Positions 46,529 through 55,242 of a DNA stretch of 64,000 bases are shown in pieces. The notes beneath the pieces were generated by a model. The model did not search any database. It had not been told where the DNA came from and worked only from the letters and a program-made list of their open reading frames with translations. The DNA comes from Streptomyces roseifaciens (GTDB taxonomy: Bacteria > Actinomycetota > Actinomycetes > Streptomycetales > Streptomycetaceae). The number at the start of each line of letters is the position of its first letter. Positions within the stretch are counted from its first letter, which is position 1. Made by a program: the position numbers and the translations under genes. The stretch is taken from positions 558,001-622,000 of the forward strand of contig NZ_LNBE01000004.1 in the NCBI RefSeq assembly GCF_001445655.1, read 5' to 3'.

Positions 46529-48232
46529 ATGGCACACACCCGCACCGCCACGGCCTCCGCCGGAGACCGGCTGCTGCTCGGCACCGCCCGGCACAGCGCC
46601 GGCCGCGCCGCCGCGCTCGCCCTCCTCGCGGTCGCCTCCACCGGAGCCGCGCTCCTGCTGCCCGTCACCCTCGGCCACACCCTCGACCTGCTCCTCGCCC
46701 GCCACGGCGCCGACGCCGGCCGATGGGTCGCCCTGTGCGCACTCCTCGTCGCCGGCCCCGCCGCCCTCGACGCCCTCACCGAACTCCTCACCGGCACCAC
46801 CGCCGCCCGCGCCACCGCCCGGCTGCGCCACCGGCTCCTCGGCCACGTCCTCGCCGCGGGCCCGCGGACCACCGGCCGCTTCCCGCCCGGCGACCTCGTC
46901 ACCCGCCTCGTCGGCAACGCCGCCGACACCGGCACCGCGCCCGCCACGCTCGCCCACGCCGCCGCCTCCGTGGCGGGCCCCGTCGGCGGGATCGTCGCCC
47001 TCGGCCTCATCGACCCCTGGCTCGCGCTCGCCTTCCTCGCCGGCGCCCCCCTGCTCGCCGTCCTCCTGCGCGCCTTCACCCGCGCCTCCACGGACTGCGT
47101 CGCCCGCTACCAGCAGCTCCAGGGAGACATCGCCGGGCGCCTCGTCGAAGCGCTCGACGGCGCCCGTACCATCGCCGCCGCCGGCACCGCCGCCCGCGAA
47201 GAGGCCCGCATCCTGCGACCGCTGCCCGGGCTCTCCCGCCAGGGGCACCGCATGTGGCGCGTCCAGGGCCGCTCCACGGCCCAGGCCGGCACGCTCGTGC
47301 CGCTGCTCCAGATCACCGTCCTCGCCGTCGCCGGCCTCCGGCTCTCCCAGGGCCTCCTCACCGTCGGAGACCTCCTCGCCGCCTCCCGCTACGCCGTCCT
47401 CGCCACCGGCGTCGGCATGCTCGTCGGCCACCTCAACGCCGCGGCCCGCGCCCGCGCCGCGGCCGCCCGCGCCGCGGAGGTCCTTGCCGTGCCCGAAGTC
47501 CCTTACGGGGAGCGGCCGCTGCCGCCCGGGCCCGGCACGCTGGAGCTGCGGGGGGTGAGCGTCGTACGGGGCGGGCGGACCGTGCTGCACGAGGTGAGCG
47601 TGACGGTCCCCGGAGGGACGTCGCTGGCCGTCGTCGGACGCTCCGGCAGCGGCAAGTCCGTCCTCGCGCAGGCCGCCGGCCGGCTCACGGACCCCGACGC
47701 CGGCACCGTCCTCCTCGACGGCGTCCCCCTCCCCGCCCTCCGCCGCGACGACCTGCGCCGCGCCGTCGGCCACGCCTTCGCCCGGCCCGCGCTGCTCGGC
47801 GGCACCGTCGGCGGCACGATCGGCTTCGGGGCGGTCACGCCGGGGCGCGAGGCGCGGGAGGCCGCGGCGCGGGCGGCCTGCGCGCACGACTTCGTACGGC
47901 GCCTCCCGCGCGGGTACGACACGCCCTGCGCGGACGCCCCCCTCTCGGGCGGAGAGGCCCAGCGCCTGGGTCTCGCCCGCGCCTTCGCCCACACGGGCCG
48001 CCTCCTGATCCTGGACGACGCCACGTCCAGCCTGGACACGGCGACGGAACGCCGCGTCACAGCAGCCCTGCACGCGTCGTCCGCCCCCACGCGCGTACTG
48101 ATAGCCCACCGCGTGACGACGGCCGCGAGCACGGACCGCGTCCTGTGGCTCCACGAGGGCAGGACAAGGGCGGTGGCCCCACACGCCGAACTGTGGGCCG
48201 ACCCGGAATACAGGGCGGTCTTCAATGCCTGA
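46529..48232 (+). CDS. ramA: ABC transporter (half-transporter), RamA-type
   Basis: The 567-aa protein has an N-terminal six-helix ABC exporter domain (about 1-320) and a C-terminal ATPase with Walker A GRSGSGKSVL, signature LSGGEAQRLGLARA and Walker B LLILDDATSSLD. It forms a heterodimer with the next gene product to export the lanthipeptide. Position and size agree with ramA/amfB. Confidence 0.92.
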   Translation: MAHTRTATASAGDRLLLGTARHSAGRAAALALLAVASTGAALLLPVTLGHTLDLLLARHGADAGRWVALCALLVAGPAALDALTELLTGTTAARATARLRHRLLGHVLAAGPRTTGRFPPGDLVTRLVGNAADTGTAPATLAHAAASVAGPVGGIVALGLIDPWLALAFLAGAPLLAVLLRAFTRASTDCVARYQQLQGDIAGRLVEALDGARTIAAAGTAAREEARILRPLPGLSRQGHRMWRVQGRSTAQAGTLVPLLQITVLAVAGLRLSQGLLTVGDLLAASRYAVLATGVGMLVGHLNAAARARAAAARAAEVLAVPEVPYGERPLPPGPGTLELRGVSVVRGGRTVLHEVSVTVPGGTSLAVVGRSGSGKSVLAQAAGRLTDPDAGTVLLDGVPLPALRRDDLRRAVGHAFARPALLGGTVGGTIGFGAVTPGREAREAAARAACAHDFVRRLPRGYDTPCADAPLSGGEAQRLGLARAFAHTGRLLILDDATSSLDTATERRVTAALHASSAPTRVLIAHRVTTAASTDRVLWLHEGRTRAVAPHAELWADPEYRAVFNA

Positions 48233-48420
48233 GACGACGTCATGACCGCCGGTCCGACCGGCGGGGGCGGGCCACCGCGGCGGCGGTTTCCCTTCCACCC
48301 CTGGTTGCTGAAGCCGGCCGGGTCGGCTGCTTCCCTTCCGCCGCGACGGCGAGTCGCCCCGCGGTGCGTCCCGGCGGTGCCGTCCCGGACGCAATCGTCC
48401 CGCCGACTCAGGAGGTCCCC

Positions 48421-50328
48421 GTGACACCCGTTGAGCCCGGGCTCGTCCGGCGAGGGGTTCGGTATCTCGCCGGGCGGCGGCGCGTCGTCGCGGTGCTGCT
48501 CGCGTGGTCCGTCGTGGAGGCCGGGCACACGTTCGCGCTGGGGTACGCGCTGGCCGAGGCGCTCGACGCGGGGTTTCTCGCCGGGCGGCCCCGCACCGGG
48601 CTCGCGTGGCTGGGGCTGGCCGCGGTGGCCGTGGTCGTCGGGGCGTACGGGACCGGGCGCACGTACGGCGGCGTCGCCGGTCTCGTGGAGCCCTTCCGGG
48701 ACGGGCTCGTGAGGACGGTCGTCTCCCGCGCCCTGCACCGGGGCGACACCGCGGCCGTGTCCCGGCTGACGCACCAGGTGGAGATAGCCCGTGACGCCTT
48801 CGCCGGCCTGGTCATGGTCTCGCGCTCGTTCGTCTTCACCGCGGCCGGCGCCCTGACGGGCCTGTTCCTGCTCGCGCCCGCGCTGCTGGCGGTCGTCGCG
48901 CCGCCCCTCGTGCTCGGCCTCGCCCTGTTCCTGGCGACGCTGCGCCCGCTGGCCCGCCGCCAGGAGGCCTACCTCGCCGCGGACGAGGCCCTCGCCGCCG
49001 CGCTCGGCGACGTCTTCTCCGGTCTGCGCGACGTCACCGCGGCGGGTGCCGAGCCCCGCGTCCGCGCGGAGACAGGCGCGCTCACCGACGCCGCGCTGCA
49101 CGCGTCCCGTTCGCTCGCCCGCTGGTCCGTCGTCCGGGTTGTGGCCCTGGCCCTGGCCGGGCAGCTGCCGGTGGTGCTCCTGCTGGCCGGGGCGCCGTGG
49201 CTGCTGGACCGGGGCGTCACCGCGGGCGCCCTGGTGGGCGCGCTGGCCTATCTGACGCAGTCCCTGATGCCCGCGCTGCAGAACCTCGTCCACGGCCTCG
49301 GCACGAGCGGCTCGCGCCTCGCCGTGGTGGTGCGCAGGCTGACGGCGCCGGGCCCGCCGGTGACGGGGGTGGCGGACATCCCGTCGGCCACCCCGCCGTC
49401 CACCTCCACCCCCACCCCCGCCCTCGAACTGCGCCACCTCACCTTCGCGTACGGCGACCGCGCCGACCCCGTCGTACGGGACCTGGACCTGACGCTGCCC
49501 CGGGGCGCGCACCTCGCGGTCGTCGGGCCCAGCGGCGTCGGGAAGTCGACGCTGGCCGGGCTGGTCGCGGGGCTCCTGCGCCCGGGCGGCGGCGAGGTCA
49601 CCGTGGGCGGCGCCCGGGCGGGCACGGCGGCCGCCGCCGCGCAGCGGGTGCTGATCCCGCAGGAGGCGTACGTGTTCTCGGGGACGCTCGCCGACAACCT
49701 GGGCTATCTGCGCGCCGCCCCCGTCCCGGAGACGGAGCTGAGGGCGGCCGCGGAGGCGCTCGGCATGGAGGGACTCGTCCGCCGCGTGGGCGGTTTCGAG
49801 GCCCCCCTCGCCCCGGCGGAGCTCTCGGCGGGGGAGCGGCAGCAGATCGCCCTGGCCCGGGCGTACCTGTCGCCCGCCCCCCTGGCCGTGCTGGACGAGG
49901 CGACCTGTCACCTCGACCCCGTCGCGGAGGCCCGCGCGGAGCGGGCCTTCGCGCGCCGCCCGGGCGGCACCCTCGTCGTCATCGCGCACCGGGCGGCATC
50001 CGCCCGCCGGGCCGGCCGCATCCTGGTGATGGACGGCGCGGACACGGCCTGCGGGGAGCACCACGAACTGCTGGCGCGGTCCCCGCTCTACCGCGACCTC
50101 ATGGGCGCCGCGGAATCCATGGACCCCGCGCACCCCGCGCACCCCGCGGCCCCCGCACCCCGCAACCCCTCACACCCACCCCGCCACCTGCGAGATACGG
50201 ATCGCGTCGACCCGGTTCCGTGCCCCGGTCTTGCGGGTGATGGCGGCCATGTAGTTGCGCACCGTCCCGTTGGACAGGTGGAGGCTGCGGGCGATCTCCC
50301 CGACGGACGCCCCCTCCGCCGCGAGTGA
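48421..50328 (+). CDS. ramB: ABC transporter (half-transporter), RamB-type
   Basis: GTG at 48421 with AGGAGG 5 nt upstream; 635 aa. N-terminal exporter domain (about 1-310); C-terminal ATPase with Walker A GPSGVGKSTLAG, signature LSAGERQQIALARA and Walker B LAVLDEATCHLD. The ATPase domain ends near residue 575; the last 50 or so codons run on the opposite strand of the ramR 3' end. That extension has no family support, so a small frameshift or natural read-through is possible. Confidence 0.88.
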   Translation: MTPVEPGLVRRGVRYLAGRRRVVAVLLAWSVVEAGHTFALGYALAEALDAGFLAGRPRTGLAWLGLAAVAVVVGAYGTGRTYGGVAGLVEPFRDGLVRTVVSRALHRGDTAAVSRLTHQVEIARDAFAGLVMVSRSFVFTAAGALTGLFLLAPALLAVVAPPLVLGLALFLATLRPLARRQEAYLAADEALAAALGDVFSGLRDVTAAGAEPRVRAETGALTDAALHASRSLARWSVVRVVALALAGQLPVVLLLAGAPWLLDRGVTAGALVGALAYLTQSLMPALQNLVHGLGTSGSRLAVVVRRLTAPGPPVTGVADIPSATPPSTSTPTPALELRHLTFAYGDRADPVVRDLDLTLPRGAHLAVVGPSGVGKSTLAGLVAGLLRPGGGEVTVGGARAGTAAAAAQRVLIPQEAYVFSGTLADNLGYLRAAPVPETELRAAAEALGMEGLVRRVGGFEAPLAPAELSAGERQQIALARAYLSPAPLAVLDEATCHLDPVAEARAERAFARRPGGTLVVIAHRAASARRAGRILVMDGADTACGEHHELLARSPLYRDLMGAAESMDPAHPAHPAAPAPRNPSHPPRHLRDTDRVDPVPCPGLAGDGGHVVAHRPVGQVEAAGDLPDGRPLRRE

Positions 50329-50781
50329 CAGGACGCTCAGCTCGCGTCTCGTCAGGGGCATCTCCGAGGCCTCCAGGAAGCCGAAGCCGAGCGTCTCGTC
50401 GATGTACCGCTCGCCGTTCGCCACATGCCGTATCCCTTCGACGAGCCGGTCGGGAGAAGCGTTTTTGCTCAGGTACCCCAGGGCCTTCTCCTCGTACGCC
50501 CGGCGCAGGGGCCCCGGCCGTCCCGCGCTGGCCAGGGCGAGCAGGGCCGCCCTGTCGTCGCGTGCGTCACCGTGCCCGGACAGCTCCCGCAGGCCGCCCG
50601 GCCCGCCGGCCTCCGGGCTGTCCATGTCCACCACGCACACGTGCGGCCGCAGCGAGTCCGACATGGCCACCGCGCGTTGCCAGGACGCGGACGAGACCTC
50701 CAGGTCCGGTTCTCTGCCGATGAGAGCCGCCAGCGCCGCTCGCAGCAGATAGGTGTCATGCACCAGTAGCACCCGGATCAC
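50170..50781 (-). CDS. ramR: RamR-type orphan response regulator
   Basis: GTG at 50781 gives 203 aa. A receiver-like domain (about 1-115) begins VIRVLLVHDTYLLRAALAAL and has a candidate phospho-acceptor Asp in VVDMDSPE, but the acidic pair usual at the N-terminus is replaced by His-Asp. A LuxR-type helix-turn-helix follows (LTRRELSVLSLAAEGASVG..., HLSNGTVRNYMAAI). RamR/AmfR activates the ramC promoter. The 3' end overlaps ramB by 159 bp on the opposite strand. Confidence 0.93.
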   Translation of the reverse strand: MIRVLLVHDTYLLRAALAALIGREPDLEVSSASWQRAVAMSDSLRPHVCVVDMDSPEAGGPGGLRELSGHGDARDDRAALLALASAGRPGPLRRAYEEKALGYLSKNASPDRLVEGIRHVANGERYIDETLGFGFLEASEMPLTRRELSVLSLAAEGASVGEIARSLHLSNGTVRNYMAAITRKTGARNRVDAIRISQVAGWV

Positions 50782-50974
50782 GGTCCCCGCCTTCCCGCTC
50801 CCCCGCGCAGCGAGTGCTGCGCCGGACACCGACGCTCATTCATACCGGCGTGTGCCACCGCTCCGGGCGCGTATACCGGACATGGAGGGGGCGCAAGGGC
50901 GCATGAATTCCGCCACGTGCGCCCCAAGTTCACTCGAAAGCGCCCCTCATGAATCGGGTGCCGGGGGTAGCGCG

Positions 50975-51613
50975 TCAGGCCTGCTGTGGGGTAGTGAGCC
51001 GGATGAGCCGGCAGACGGTCTCGATGTCGATCCGCACCTGTGCGATCGAAGCGCGCCCCGAGAGCCAGGTGATGAGCGCCGAGTGCCAGGTGTGCTCGAT
51101 GACGCGGACGGCGGAGAGCTGCTCGGGGGAGGGCGGCCCGGCCGGCCCCATGGCGTCCAGGATGATCGCCGTGGTGAGCCGGGAGACGGTGTCGACCTCG
51201 GCGCTCACCGAGCGGTCGGCGAAGGTGAGGGCGCGCATCATCGCATCGGCCAGATGCGGTTCGCGCTGCATGGCGCGGAAGGCCCGCATCAGGGTCTGGG
51301 CCACGCGCGCGGCCGGGTCGGCGTCCGTGGGCGGGCGCTTGCGCAGCGTCCCGTGCAGCCGCTGCAGCTGGTCCTGCATGGTGGCGACCAGCAGGTGGAC
51401 CTTGGAGGGGAAGTAGCGGTAGAGCGTGCCGAGCGCGACGCCCGCCGCCTCGGCGACCTCGCGCATCTGCACGGCGTCGAAGCCGCCGCGGCTCGCGAGC
51501 TCCGTGGTGGCCTGCAGGATCCGGCGGCGGCGGGCCTCCTGACGCTCGGTCAGGGGAAGGCTGGGCCCGGCGAGCACGGCCCGCGCGGTCGGCGACTTGG
51601 GTTCCGTCGTCAT
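50975..51613 (-). CDS. kstR: KstR-like TetR-family regulator
   Basis: ATG at 51613, 212 aa. The N-terminal TetR helix-turn-helix is GVALGTLYRYFPSKVHLLV preceded by RRRRILQATTELASRGGFDA, very close to mycobacterial KstR. The ligand domain keeps the pattern MRAFRAMQREPHLADAMMRA, TFADRSVSAEVD and ALITWLSGRAS. KstR represses sterol catabolism and is released by a steroid-CoA ester. A perfect KstR consensus lies upstream at 51764-51777 and another candidate upstream of the thiolase at 26715-26728. Confidence 0.88.
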   Translation of the reverse strand: MTTEPKSPTARAVLAGPSLPLTERQEARRRRILQATTELASRGGFDAVQMREVAEAAGVALGTLYRYFPSKVHLLVATMQDQLQRLHGTLRKRPPTDADPAARVAQTLMRAFRAMQREPHLADAMMRALTFADRSVSAEVDTVSRLTTAIILDAMGPAGPPSPEQLSAVRVIEHTWHSALITWLSGRASIAQVRIDIETVCRLIRLTTPQQA

Positions 51614-51763
51614 ATGTCCCATTCCGTGGCAATCCATCCAGGGTGTCCGTACGGCCCGGACGGCACAGCATGGCAGGGGCCGGGCCGTGGCGCGAATCAC
51701 CCGATCCGGTCCTGGCGACCGCCTTTCCGGCCGGTAGATTCGAGGCTTCTGGACGACCCAGTC

Positions 51764-51777
51764 TGAAACTTGTTCTA
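51764..51777. promoter_or_regulatory. KstR-type operator in the kstR/glycosyltransferase divergent promoter
   Basis: TGAAACTTGTTCTA matches TnnAACnnGTTnnA exactly. It lies between the KstR-like gene and the divergent glycosyltransferase operon and so may control both. Binding is inferred. Confidence 0.7.
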
Positions 51778-51834
51778 GATTAGCGCGACCGGTTACGCTC
51801 CGGCCGGAACAGCAGCCAGAAGGAGGCCGGGGGA

Positions 51835-53208
51835 GTGACCGCTGAGGCCACTGAGGCAGCTCTCGCACATGCGGCGCGCGAGGCGCGCGCGGGGCAGGAC
51901 GCACGGAACGACGGCCTCCGGGACGGGGACGGCGACCGCCCCCTGCGGATCGCGCTGCTCACCTACAAGGGCAACCCGTTCTGCGGCGGCCAGGGCGTCT
52001 ACGTCCGCCACCTCTCCCGCGAACTCGCCCGCCTCGGGCACAGCGTCGAGGTCATCGGCTCCCAGCCGTACCCCGTCCTCGACGAGGGCGTGACCCTCAC
52101 CGAGCTCCCGAGCCTCGACCTCTACCGCCAGCCGGACCCGTTCCGCACGCCCGGCCGCGACGAGTACCGCGACTGGATCGACGCGCTGGAGGTCTCCACC
52201 ATGTGGACGGGCGGCTTCCCCGAGCCGCTCACCTTCAGCCTGCGCGCGCGGCGCCATCTCGCCGCGCAGCGCGGCCGGTTCGATGTCGTCCACGACAACC
52301 AGACCCTGGGCTACGGGCTCCTCGGCGGTCCCGACGCGATCGGCGCGCCGCTGGTGACCACCATCCACCACCCCATCACCGTCGACCGGCAGCTCGACCT
52401 CGCCGCCGCGGCGGACTGGAAGCGGCGGGCCTCCGTGCGCCGCTGGTACGGCTTCACCCGGATGCAGAAGCGGGTCGCCCGCCGGCTGCCGTCCGTGCTC
52501 ACCGTCTCCGGCTCCTCGCGCCAGGAGATCGTCGACCACCTCGGCGTCCGGGCCGAGCGGGTGCACGTGGTGCCCATCGGCGCCGACACCGACCTGTTCT
52601 CGCCCGACCCGTCCGTGCCCGAGGTCCCGGGCCGCATCGTCACCACCTCCAGCGCGGACGTCCCCCTCAAGGGCCTCATCCACCTGATCGAGGCGCTGGC
52701 CGTGGTCCGCCGCCGCCACCCGGACGCGCACCTCGTGGTCGTCGGCAAGCGTGCCGAGGACGGGCCGATCGCCACGGCGATCCGGCGCTGCGGGCTGGAG
52801 GGCGCCGTCGAGTTCGTCAAGGGCATCACCGACGCCGAGCTCGTCGGCCTCGTGCGCTCGGCGCAGGTCGCCTGCGTGCCGTCGCTGTACGAGGGCTTCT
52901 CGCTGCCGGCCGCCGAGGCCATGGCCACGGGGACGCCGCTGGCCGCCACCACCGGCGGTGCCATACCGGAGGTCGCGGGCCCCGACGGGGAGACCTGCCT
53001 GGCCGTCCCGCCGGGCGACTCCGGAGCCCTCGCCTCCGCCCTGGACCGGCTCCTCGGCGATCCCGGACTCCGCCGCCGCCTCGGTGCCGCGGGCCGCGAA
53101 CGCGTCCTCTCCCGCTTCACCTGGCGCGAGGCCGCGCTCGGCACGGCCCGCCACTACCGCGAGGCGATCGCCCTCGCGGGCGCCCGGCCCGCCGGACGGC
53201 GAGGCTAG
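51835..53208 (+). CDS. GT4-family glycosyltransferase
   Basis: GTG at 51835 with GGAGG upstream; 457 aa. GT-B fold: N-terminal LLTYKGNPFCGGQGVYVRHL, C-terminal VPSLYEGFSLPAAEAMATG (E-x7-E motif) and VVPIGADTDLFSP. It uses a nucleotide sugar as donor. It is the first gene of an apparent operon with a methyltransferase and an alpha-barrel protein, and divergent from the KstR-like gene. A comparable glycosyltransferase-methyltransferase pair (Rv0225/Rv0224c) exists in mycobacteria. The acceptor is unknown. Confidence 0.9.
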   Translation: MTAEATEAALAHAAREARAGQDARNDGLRDGDGDRPLRIALLTYKGNPFCGGQGVYVRHLSRELARLGHSVEVIGSQPYPVLDEGVTLTELPSLDLYRQPDPFRTPGRDEYRDWIDALEVSTMWTGGFPEPLTFSLRARRHLAAQRGRFDVVHDNQTLGYGLLGGPDAIGAPLVTTIHHPITVDRQLDLAAAADWKRRASVRRWYGFTRMQKRVARRLPSVLTVSGSSRQEIVDHLGVRAERVHVVPIGADTDLFSPDPSVPEVPGRIVTTSSADVPLKGLIHLIEALAVVRRRHPDAHLVVVGKRAEDGPIATAIRRCGLEGAVEFVKGITDAELVGLVRSAQVACVPSLYEGFSLPAAEAMATGTPLAATTGGAIPEVAGPDGETCLAVPPGDSGALASALDRLLGDPGLRRRLGAAGRERVLSRFTWREAALGTARHYREAIALAGARPAGRRG

Positions 53209-53344
53209 TGCGGCCCGGCACCACGTCGCGGGGCCCGTCCGCCACGGCAAGCGACCACCGTGGCGCGGTCCGGCGGCGTCCAGCCGGCCGTCACCCGTAC
53301 GCACCCGTCAACCACCCCGTCCCGCCGGCCGAAGGCAAATACCC

Positions 53345-54079
53345 GTGCTGACCGTCGATTTCTCCCGCTTCCCGCTCGCCGCAGGCGACCGCGTCCTCGA
53401 CCTGGGCTGCGGCGCGGGCCGGCACGCCTTCGAGTGTTACCGGCGCGGAGCGCGCGTCGTCGCGCTCGACCGCAACGGCGAGGAGATACGCGAGGTCGCC
53501 AGGTGGTTCGCCGCCATGAAGGAGGCCGGTGAGGCCCCGGCCGGGGCCACCGCCACCGCCATGGAGGGCGACGCCCTGGCCCTGCCCTTCCCCGACGACA
53601 GCTTCGACGTCGTCATCATCTCCGAGGTCATGGAGCACATCCCGGACGACAAGGGCGTGCTCGCCGAGATGGTCCGCGTCCTGAAGCCGGGCGGCCGGAT
53701 CGCGGTCACCGTCCCGCGCTACGGCCCGGAGAAGATCTGCTGGGCGCTCTCGGACGCCTACCACGAGGTCGAGGGCGGCCACATCCGCATCTACCGCGGC
53801 GACGAGCTCCTCGACCGGATGCGCGAGGCCGGCCTGGAGCCGTACGGCACCCACCACGCCCACGGCCTGCACAGCCCCTACTGGTGGCTCAAGTGCGCCT
53901 TCGGCGTCGACAACGACAAGGCGCTGCCCGTCCGCGCCTACCACAAGCTCCTGGTCTGGGACATCATGAAGAAGCCCGTGGCCACCCGGGTCGCCGAGCA
54001 GGCCCTCAACCCGCTCATCGGCAAGAGCTTCGTGGCGTACGCGACCAAGCCGCACCTGCCCGCCGGGGCGGAGGCGTGA
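53345..54079 (+). CDS. Class I SAM-dependent methyltransferase
   Basis: GTG at 53345, 244 aa. Motif I VLDLGCGAGRHAFE, then VVALDRN, FDVVIISEVMEHIPDD and VLKPGGRIAVTVP, the Methyltransf_11 pattern. The C-terminal 100 residues are longer than in simple members and carry HGLHSPYWWLKCAFG, perhaps the substrate side. It overlaps the next gene (GTGA), so the two proteins are made together. Confidence 0.9.
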   Translation: MLTVDFSRFPLAAGDRVLDLGCGAGRHAFECYRRGARVVALDRNGEEIREVARWFAAMKEAGEAPAGATATAMEGDALALPFPDDSFDVVIISEVMEHIPDDKGVLAEMVRVLKPGGRIAVTVPRYGPEKICWALSDAYHEVEGGHIRIYRGDELLDRMREAGLEPYGTHHAHGLHSPYWWLKCAFGVDNDKALPVRAYHKLLVWDIMKKPVATRVAEQALNPLIGKSFVAYATKPHLPAGAEA

Positions 54080-55158
54080 CCTTCTTCAGCCGCGGCTCCG
54101 GCCGCACCGAGCGCCTCGTGCTGCCCGGCGTCCTGACCGCCGAGCAGGTCACCGGCACCGTCGCGGGCATCGCCGCCGTCCAGCGCGAGGACGGCGCCAT
54201 CCCCTGGTTCCGCGGCCACCACCTCGACCCGTGGGACCACGTCGAGGCCGCCATGGCCCTCGACGCCGCCGGCGAGCACGGGCGCGCCGAGGCCGCCTAC
54301 CGCTGGCTGGCCCGCCACCAGAATGCCGACGGCTCCTGGTTCGCCGCCTACGCCGACGGCGCCGCCGACGAGCCCACCGACCGCTCCCGCGAGTCCAACT
54401 TCGTCGCCTACGTGGCCGTGGGCGTCTGGCACCACTACCTCGCCACCGGCGACGACGCCTTCCTCGACAGCATGTGGCCGACCGTCTACGCCGCCGTCGA
54501 GTTCGTCCTGGCGCTCCAGCAGGCCGGCGGGCAGATCGGCTGGAAGCGCGAGGACGACGGCACCCCCGTCACCGACGCGCTGCTGACCGGTTCCTCGTCC
54601 ATCCACCAGGCGCTGCGCTGCGCCCTGGCCATCGCCGAGCACCGCGAGGAGCCGCAGCCGGACTGGGAGCTGGCCACGGGCCTGCTCGCGCACGCGATAC
54701 GCCGCCACCCGGAGCGGTTCCTCGACAAGGGCCGCTACTCGATGGACTGGTACTACCCCGTCCTCGGCGGCGCGGTCACCGGCGTCGCCGCCAAGGAGCG
54801 CATAGAGGAGGGCTGGGACCGCTTCGTGGTGCCGGGCCTGGGCGTGCGCTGCGTGCTGCCCAACCCGTGGGTGACGGGCGGCGAGAGCTGCGAGCTCGCC
54901 CTCGCGCTGTGGGTGATGGGGGAGTCCGACCGCGCGGTGCAGATCCTGCAGTGGATCCAGCACCTGCGGGCCGAGGACGGCATGTACTGGACGGGCTACG
55001 TCTACGACGACGACGCCGTCTGGCCGGAGGAGCGCACCACGTGGACGGCGGGTTCGCTGCTGCTCGCGGCGGCCGCGCTCGGGGGCGACGAGGCGACGAC
55101 CGCCGTGTTCGGCGGGGAGCGGCTGCCCTCCGGGCTGGAGCCGGACTGCTGCCCCTAG
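54076..55158 (+). CDS. Prenyltransferase/squalene-cyclase-like alpha/alpha-barrel protein
   Basis: GTG at 54076, coupled to the methyltransferase; 360 aa. Helical-pair repeats with QW-like motifs: QREDGAIPWFRGHHLDPWDH, HQNADGSWFAAY, AGGQIGWKRED and LRAEDGMYWTGYV. No signal peptide. It lacks the DXDD motif of class II cyclases, so it may bind or trim a polyprenyl or sugar substrate, as glycoside hydrolases of the same fold do. The product of this three-gene operon is not known. Confidence 0.82.
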   Translation: MTFFSRGSGRTERLVLPGVLTAEQVTGTVAGIAAVQREDGAIPWFRGHHLDPWDHVEAAMALDAAGEHGRAEAAYRWLARHQNADGSWFAAYADGAADEPTDRSRESNFVAYVAVGVWHHYLATGDDAFLDSMWPTVYAAVEFVLALQQAGGQIGWKREDDGTPVTDALLTGSSSIHQALRCALAIAEHREEPQPDWELATGLLAHAIRRHPERFLDKGRYSMDWYYPVLGGAVTGVAAKERIEEGWDRFVVPGLGVRCVLPNPWVTGGESCELALALWVMGESDRAVQILQWIQHLRAEDGMYWTGYVYDDDAVWPEERTTWTAGSLLLAAAALGGDEATTAVFGGERLPSGLEPDCCP

Positions 55159-55242
55159 CGGCGCACCCTGAAGGGGCGAACCGGAATCTGAACGTCCGGG
55201 CTCGTCCGGGGAGTTGTCAGTGGGCGGACCTACAGTGAGGTC

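Noticed and set aside
46501..48420. N-terminal extension of the ramB frame over ramA
   Set aside because: The frame is Arg/Pro-rich nonsense upstream of the GTG at 48421, which has AGGAGG at ideal spacing.
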